14,693 bases of DNA from positions 1 to 14,693 of the forward strand of contig JBLHVV010000079.1 in NCBI GenBank assembly GCA_047628755.1, given 5' to 3'. The translations under genes and the position numbers were made by a program. This document shows, in pieces, positions 13,372 through 14,693 of this stretch. The notes under the pieces were generated by a model that was given only the letters and a program-made list of their open reading frames with translations, did not search any database and was not told where the DNA came from. This DNA comes from Bermanella sp047628755 (GTDB lineage: Bacteria > Pseudomonadota > Gammaproteobacteria > Pseudomonadales > Oceanobacteraceae). Within the stretch, counting starts at the first letter, position 1, and each line of letters opens with the position of its first letter.

Positions 13372-14580
13372 TTAACTATGAAGTTGAACCGCATCCATTT
13401 CTACCTCTGGATTAACATCAGCCTCGTAATCTATACCAGCGACACCGAACCCAAACAATTTTAAAAATTCATCTTTGTATTCTGTGTAGTTTGTTAACTG
13501 GACTAAGTTTTCAGTTTTTAATTGGGGCCATAGTTGTTGGCAATAATCTTGAATGTCAGCTCTTAACTCCCAGTCATCTAGGCGTAAACGGTTTACCTCA
13601 TCCAGTTCTGGTGCCGCTTCATCTTCACGGAATAAACGCTGGGTAAACAAACGATTAATTTGCTCAATGCACCCCTCATGAACCCCCTCTTCACGCATTT
13701 TTTTAAACACAATTGCAAAGTATAAAGGCATAACTGGTATGGCTGAGCTAGCTTGTGTCACTACGCTTTTAAGCACCGCGACATTTGCGCTACCGCCATT
13801 ACTGGCCAACTTATTATTTAGAATTTTAGCCGCACGGTCTAAATCCATTTTGGCTTTACCCAAAGAACCGTCCCAATAAATTGGCCATGTTAGTTCTGGT
13901 CCAATGTAGCTGTATGCAACCGTTTTACAGTTATCTGCTAGCACCCCAGCTTCAGATAACGCATTAATCCAAAGCTCCCAGTCTTGTCCACCCATCACTG
14001 TAATAGTGTCTTTGATTTCTTGATCGGTGGCGGGCTCTACACTGGTTTCAATAATGGTGTTGTTATTAGTATTTACCGCTGTGGCAGTATACGTTTTGCC
14101 AATGGGTTTTAATGCCGAACGCACTAGTTGTTGACCATCTGGTAATTTACGTACTGGGGAAGCTAATGAGTAAACCACCATATCGATTTGACCTAGGTCT
14201 TGTTTGATTATATCAATGGCTTTTTGCTTCGCTTCATGGCTGAAAGCATCACCATTAATACTTTTTGAATATAGACCTTCGGCTTTAGCAAATTTATCGA
14301 AAGCGGCCGAGTTGTAAAAACCCGCCGTGCCAGGCTTCTTTTCAGTGCCCGGCTTTTCAAAGAACACTCCTAAGGTTGCTGCATCGCTGCCAAATGCAGC
14401 AGTAATACGGGACGACAAGCCGTAACCACTGGAAGAGCCCACTACTAAAACTCTTTTGGGACCATTTGTTATACAGGCGCTAGCCTTAGTAATATTTATT
14501 TGCTCAAGCACATTCGCTTCACAGCCTAACGGATGAGCAGTTGTGCATATAAAGCCGCGAGTTTTTGGTTTAATAATCAT
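13372..14580 (-). CDS. fabV: Trans-2-enoyl-[ACP] reductase, FabV type
   Basis: NADH-dependent reductase for the last step of each fatty-acid elongation cycle, also active on enoyl-CoA in the family. At 402 residues it is the FabV length, well above FabI (about 260). It has the MIIKPKxRGFICTTAHPLGC opening, the cofactor loop GSSSGYGL (48-55) and the FabV catalytic pair Y235-x8-K244 (YWDGSLGKAK). The universal family N-terminus fixes the start even though no good ribosome site precedes the ATG. FabV enzymes are generally insensitive to triclosan. An 8-bp inverted repeat lies just upstream. It is convergent with ppa with a two-base gap. Nothing links it to nitrate metabolism. Confidence 0.96.
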   Translation of the reverse strand: MIIKPKTRGFICTTAHPLGCEANVLEQINITKASACITNGPKRVLVVGSSSGYGLSSRITAAFGSDAATLGVFFEKPGTEKKPGTAGFYNSAAFDKFAKAEGLYSKSINGDAFSHEAKQKAIDIIKQDLGQIDMVVYSLASPVRKLPDGQQLVRSALKPIGKTYTATAVNTNNNTIIETSVEPATDQEIKDTITVMGGQDWELWINALSEAGVLADNCKTVAYSYIGPELTWPIYWDGSLGKAKMDLDRAAKILNNKLASNGGSANVAVLKSVVTQASSAIPVMPLYFAIVFKKMREEGVHEGCIEQINRLFTQRLFREDEAAPELDEVNRLRLDDWELRADIQDYCQQLWPQLKTENLVQLTNYTEYKDEFLKLFGFGVAGIDYEADVNPEVEMDAVQLHS

Positions 14581-14585
14581 GGGAG

Positions 14586-14614
14586 TTCTTATGCTGTTGT
14601 TAATGCCATAAGAA
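14586..14614. promoter_or_regulatory. Inverted repeat upstream of fabV
   Basis: TTCTTATG (14586-14593) and CATAAGAA (14607-14614) are exact inverted copies with a 13-bp spacer, starting six bases before the fabV start codon on the minus strand. It could be an operator, or in RNA a hairpin covering the ribosome-binding region, where no good Shine-Dalgarno is seen. No regulator can be named. The remaining 79 bp to the window end show no gene. Confidence 0.4.
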
Positions 14615-14693
14615 TAACCAATTTCAGCTCAATTAAAAGGACATGCTGCATCAAACATCAGGCCCCTTGTTACAATAAGCCTTTCCCCTGAGT

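Overview
The window looks like chromosome of a Gammaproteobacterium, probably marine and moderately AT-rich. It has a family I inorganic pyrophosphatase, a FabV-type enoyl reductase, a NirB/NirD/NasA assimilation set of the enterobacterial-marine type, and sigma-54/NtrC-like control sites. The genus cannot be fixed from sequence alone. No tRNA, rRNA, CRISPR array, insertion sequence or phage gene was seen.

Layout. (1) 264-2696: an outer-membrane porin, then two small secreted substrate-binding-protein-like paralogues. A long hairpin terminator separates the paralogues. (2) 3239-5360: a second porin of the alginate-export-like family behind a good sigma-54 promoter, then a secreted protein with two copies of the NarX/PilJ-type 'P-box' and no transmitter domain. 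(3) 5672-12684: the nitrate/nitrite assimilation operon nirB-nirD-nasC-like-nasA. In front of it lies a sigma-54 promoter with two NtrC-like sites spaced as in the classical glnA enhancer. (4) 12833-14580: housekeeping genes ppa (+) and fabV (-), convergent, with stop codons two bases apart.

How the genes fit together. NasA, fed by the NasC-like flavoprotein, reduces nitrate to nitrite. NirBD reduces nitrite to ammonium with NADH. The sigma-54 promoters before nirB and before the second porin suggest both units are switched on by nitrogen limitation, so the second porin is a candidate outer-membrane route for nitrate or another nitrogen source. The P-box protein just upstream of nirB keeps, in both repeats, the arginine pair that binds nitrate in NarX. 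It is the least conventional part of the locus: a possible soluble periplasmic nitrate sensor or binding protein with no signalling domain of its own. No inner-membrane nitrate transporter, no NasS/NasT or NasR regulator, and no siroheme or molybdopterin synthesis gene lies in the window, so these must be elsewhere.
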